Source of the DNA: Corallococcus macrosporus DSM 14697
GTDB taxonomy: Bacteria; Myxococcota; Myxococcia; Myxococcales; Myxococcaceae
Reading direction: 5' to 3'
DNA length: 64,000 nt
Assembly: GCF_002305895.1 (NCBI RefSeq)
Contig: NZ_CP022203.1
Span: 1,528,501-1,592,500, forward strand
A program made the translations under genes and the position numbers. How positions within the stretch are numbered: the stretch's first letter is position 1; each line of letters begins with the position of its first letter. Under the pieces are notes generated by a model. It saw only the letters and a program-made list of their open reading frames with translations, did not search any database and had not been told where the DNA came from. Shown in pieces: positions 62,577 to 64,000 of the stretch.

Positions 62577-63083
62577 ATGACGCCGGTTGTAACAGTGTTT
62601 GGTCGCAAGTCACAGGCAGCAGCGGTGCTGCTCTTCGCATCGCTTTGGGGGGCCTGCGACGGCACGCGCGAGGACTTCATCGGCGCGCGTGTGCAGGACA
62701 CCTGCGGCGCGGCCTGGCCTGTGTGCGACCGCGTGGCGGGCTGTATTCTCGGCTCGGAAAGTTATTCGGAAGGCCGCTTCCCTGGACGACAGCAGCTCAT
62801 CGTCCAGTTGAAGGAGGCCTCCACGGTGAAGGTGAGCTTCTTCCTGGAGGACGTCAGCGCGGCGGGCAGTGAGACCGTCGTGCAGTTCCACGAGGAGGGC
62901 TGCCGGGCGCGCATCCGCCGCGCCACGGAGGGCCGCGCGGTGTTGGACTTGATGGAGCGGCAGGGCGCCTTCACGGAAGAGGCGGAGCTCACCGGCGTGG
63001 GAGACCACCTCATCGAGTTCGAGTCCGACATGCAGGCGCGCTACATCGTCAAGGTGGACGTGGCGCCGCTGCGCAATCGCTAG
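62577..63083 (+). CDS. Small lipoprotein-like secreted protein of unknown function
   Basis: ATG 62577 produces a signal with a lipobox (LLFASLWGACDG) and a mature part of about 135 residues. Four to five Cys (VQDTCGAAWPVCDRVAGCIL, EEGCRARIRR) and a beta-rich domain (RQQLIVQLKEASTVKVSFFL, GVGDHLIEFESDMQARYIVK) suggest a disulphide-stabilised surface protein. It may belong to the same surface apparatus as the preceding cluster. Its TAG stop and the TAG stop of the convergent oxidoreductase share the palindrome CTAG. Confidence 0.65.
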   Translation: MTPVVTVFGRKSQAAAVLLFASLWGACDGTREDFIGARVQDTCGAAWPVCDRVAGCILGSESYSEGRFPGRQQLIVQLKEASTVKVSFFLEDVSAAGSETVVQFHEEGCRARIRRATEGRAVLDLMERQGAFTEEAELTGVGDHLIEFESDMQARYIVKVDVAPLRNR

Positions 63084-64000
63084 CGTCCGCCCTTCAGCTT
63101 GCGCACCAGGTGGTCCGCCACGCGGAAGCTGTTGGCGCTGATGGTGAGCGTGGACGGCACGCTGCCGCCGGTGGGCATGAAGCTGCCGTCCACCACGTAG
63201 AGGTTGGGCACCTCGTGGGCGCGGCAGTGGCGGTCCAGCACGGACGTGGCCGCGTCGTTTCCGAAGCGGCAGGTGCCGTGCTGGAGGATGGACGTCTCCC
63301 CGGTGGTGGTGCCGCGGCGGACGTCGTCCGGGTCCAGCCGCAGGAGGACTTCTTCTCCGCGCTCCACCAGGAAGCGCGTGGCCGCCAGGTCCATGGGGTG
63401 CCGGTCCACGGTGATGGCCGCCACGGGGATGCCGTAGCGGTCCTTCACGCCGCCCTCCACGCTGACGTAGGTGCCCGCCGTCGGGAGGAACTCGGCGTAG
63501 ACCTCGAACTGGAGGATGCGCGAGTCGCGGTACTCCCGCATCTTGTCCTTCAGCGCCTTGCCGAAGAGGGCCGTCGGGCCCTTGCCCGCGAGCCCCACCG
63601 CCGCGTGGATGGGATTGGGGTGCGCCCACATGAAGCCCAACGTGCCGCCCTTGCGGAAGCCGAACCGGGCGTCCGGCATCAGGTAGAAGTCCTGGAGGCT
63701 GCGGTTCACGAAGGGCGACGGGTCCTTCAGCCACGGCCGCGCGGCGGCCTGCCTGGACAGCCGGAAGGTGGCGTGGGACTCGCCGAACGAGCTGAAGGTG
63801 AGGTTGCGCCCCACCAGCCCGTTGCCGTTGGCCAGGCCCCTGGGGAATCGGCTGGAGGTGGAGTTGAGCAGCAGGCGCGCGCTCTCCACGGCGGTGCAGG
63901 ATACGACGACGACTTTCGCGGGCTGCTCGCGCGTCACGCCGTCCGCGTCGAGGTAGACGACGCTCCGCGCGCGGCCCTGCTTGTCCACCTCCACCGTGCG
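63080..64000 (-). CDS. GMC-family oxidoreductase, 5' end cut off
   Basis: The gene runs off the right edge, leaving 306 residues of the C-terminal part. Visible blocks are AKVVVVSCTAVESARLLLNS (FAD-domain segment), LVGRNLTFSSFGESHATFRL and the GMC C-terminal domain (VDRHPMDLAATRFLVERGEE, SILQHGTCRFGNDAATSVLD, VPNLYVVDGSFMPTGGSVPS, NSFRVADHLVRKL). The His in QHGTCRFG and the later Asn are the expected active-site positions for alcohol or sugar oxidation with FAD. The Rossmann motif lies outside the window, so substrate and cofactor binding cannot be checked here. Confidence 0.85.
   Translation of the reverse strand, partial: RTVEVDKQGRARSVVYLDADGVTREQPAKVVVVSCTAVESARLLLNSTSSRFPRGLANGNGLVGRNLTFSSFGESHATFRLSRQAAARPWLKDPSPFVNRSLQDFYLMPDARFGFRKGGTLGFMWAHPNPIHAAVGLAGKGPTALFGKALKDKMREYRDSRILQFEVYAEFLPTAGTYVSVEGGVKDRYGIPVAAITVDRHPMDLAATRFLVERGEEVLLRLDPDDVRRGTTTGETSILQHGTCRFGNDAATSVLDRHCRAHEVPNLYVVDGSFMPTGGSVPSTLTISANSFRVADHLVRKLKGGR

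Overview
The window is very GC-rich, densely packed DNA from a myxobacterium, most likely Myxococcus or a close relative in Myxococcaceae. The best marker is csgA (6948-7637), which encodes the developmental C-signal precursor. It has the 229-residue length and key residues known from M. xanthus and lies head-to-head with an FAD-type protoporphyrinogen oxidase gene, as in M. xanthus. The abundance of lipoproteins, the Ser/Thr kinase, a MYXO-CTERM-like tail and a gliding-motility-type operon all agree. There are no rRNA, tRNA, CRISPR or IS elements that I can support.

Layout. 1-5334: a cut-off glutamate-cysteine-ligase-like gene, two secreted lipoproteins, and a LytS/LytTR-type two-component operon that begins with a 40-residue membrane miniprotein. 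A direct repeat with an exact 21-bp period lies upstream of that operon. 5450-16819: household and developmental genes (hemY, csgA, pdxH, glgA, a Ser/Thr kinase, lipoproteins, a CNNM/CorC-type membrane protein, a chitinase). 18094-24411: a compact type VI secretion effector cassette with a PAAR-like DUF4150 tip protein, a DUF6484 protein, a TIGR02270 protein, a thiolase-fold protein lacking the usual catalytic residues, an AHH nuclease toxin, two tandem Imm11-family proteins and an Imm49-like protein. 24456-27590: a lipoprotein, aat, an LEA-type lipoprotein and a zinc metallopeptidase.

27646-34663: an iron/heme acquisition locus. A promoter overlapped by a good Fur box precedes a small Com-like zinc-finger ORF, a TonB-dependent receptor, a HmuY-like lipoprotein, a HemS/HmuS protein and a translationally coupled hemin ABC importer (HmuTUV). 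34691-38446: a long stem-loop, a secreted metalloprotease gene broken by an apparent one-base frameshift, a small secreted protein, a 25-bp-arm inverted repeat and a DMT transporter.

38586-50060 (minus strand): an eight-gene operon of the Glt/Nfs/AglT-PglI type, with an FHA protein carrying a TonB/PglI-like tail, an outer-membrane barrel, three TPR proteins and two lipoproteins. Most junctions are start/stop overlaps or very short gaps. It is probably an envelope-spanning, energy-coupled machine related to the gliding and spore-coat complexes. 50325-52622: a beta-propeller/di-heme cytochrome. 52805-62060: a cluster of surface lipoproteins, comprising three paralogous vWA/TSP3 proteins that share an apparently undescribed C-terminal domain, a TSP3 protein with a MYXO-CTERM-like anchor and a PPC-domain protein. 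The window ends with two small divergent lipoproteins and a cut-off GMC oxidoreductase. No gap of more than 300 bp lacks a gene if the small Com-like ORF is accepted; the largest remaining one (50061-50324) is a divergent regulatory region.
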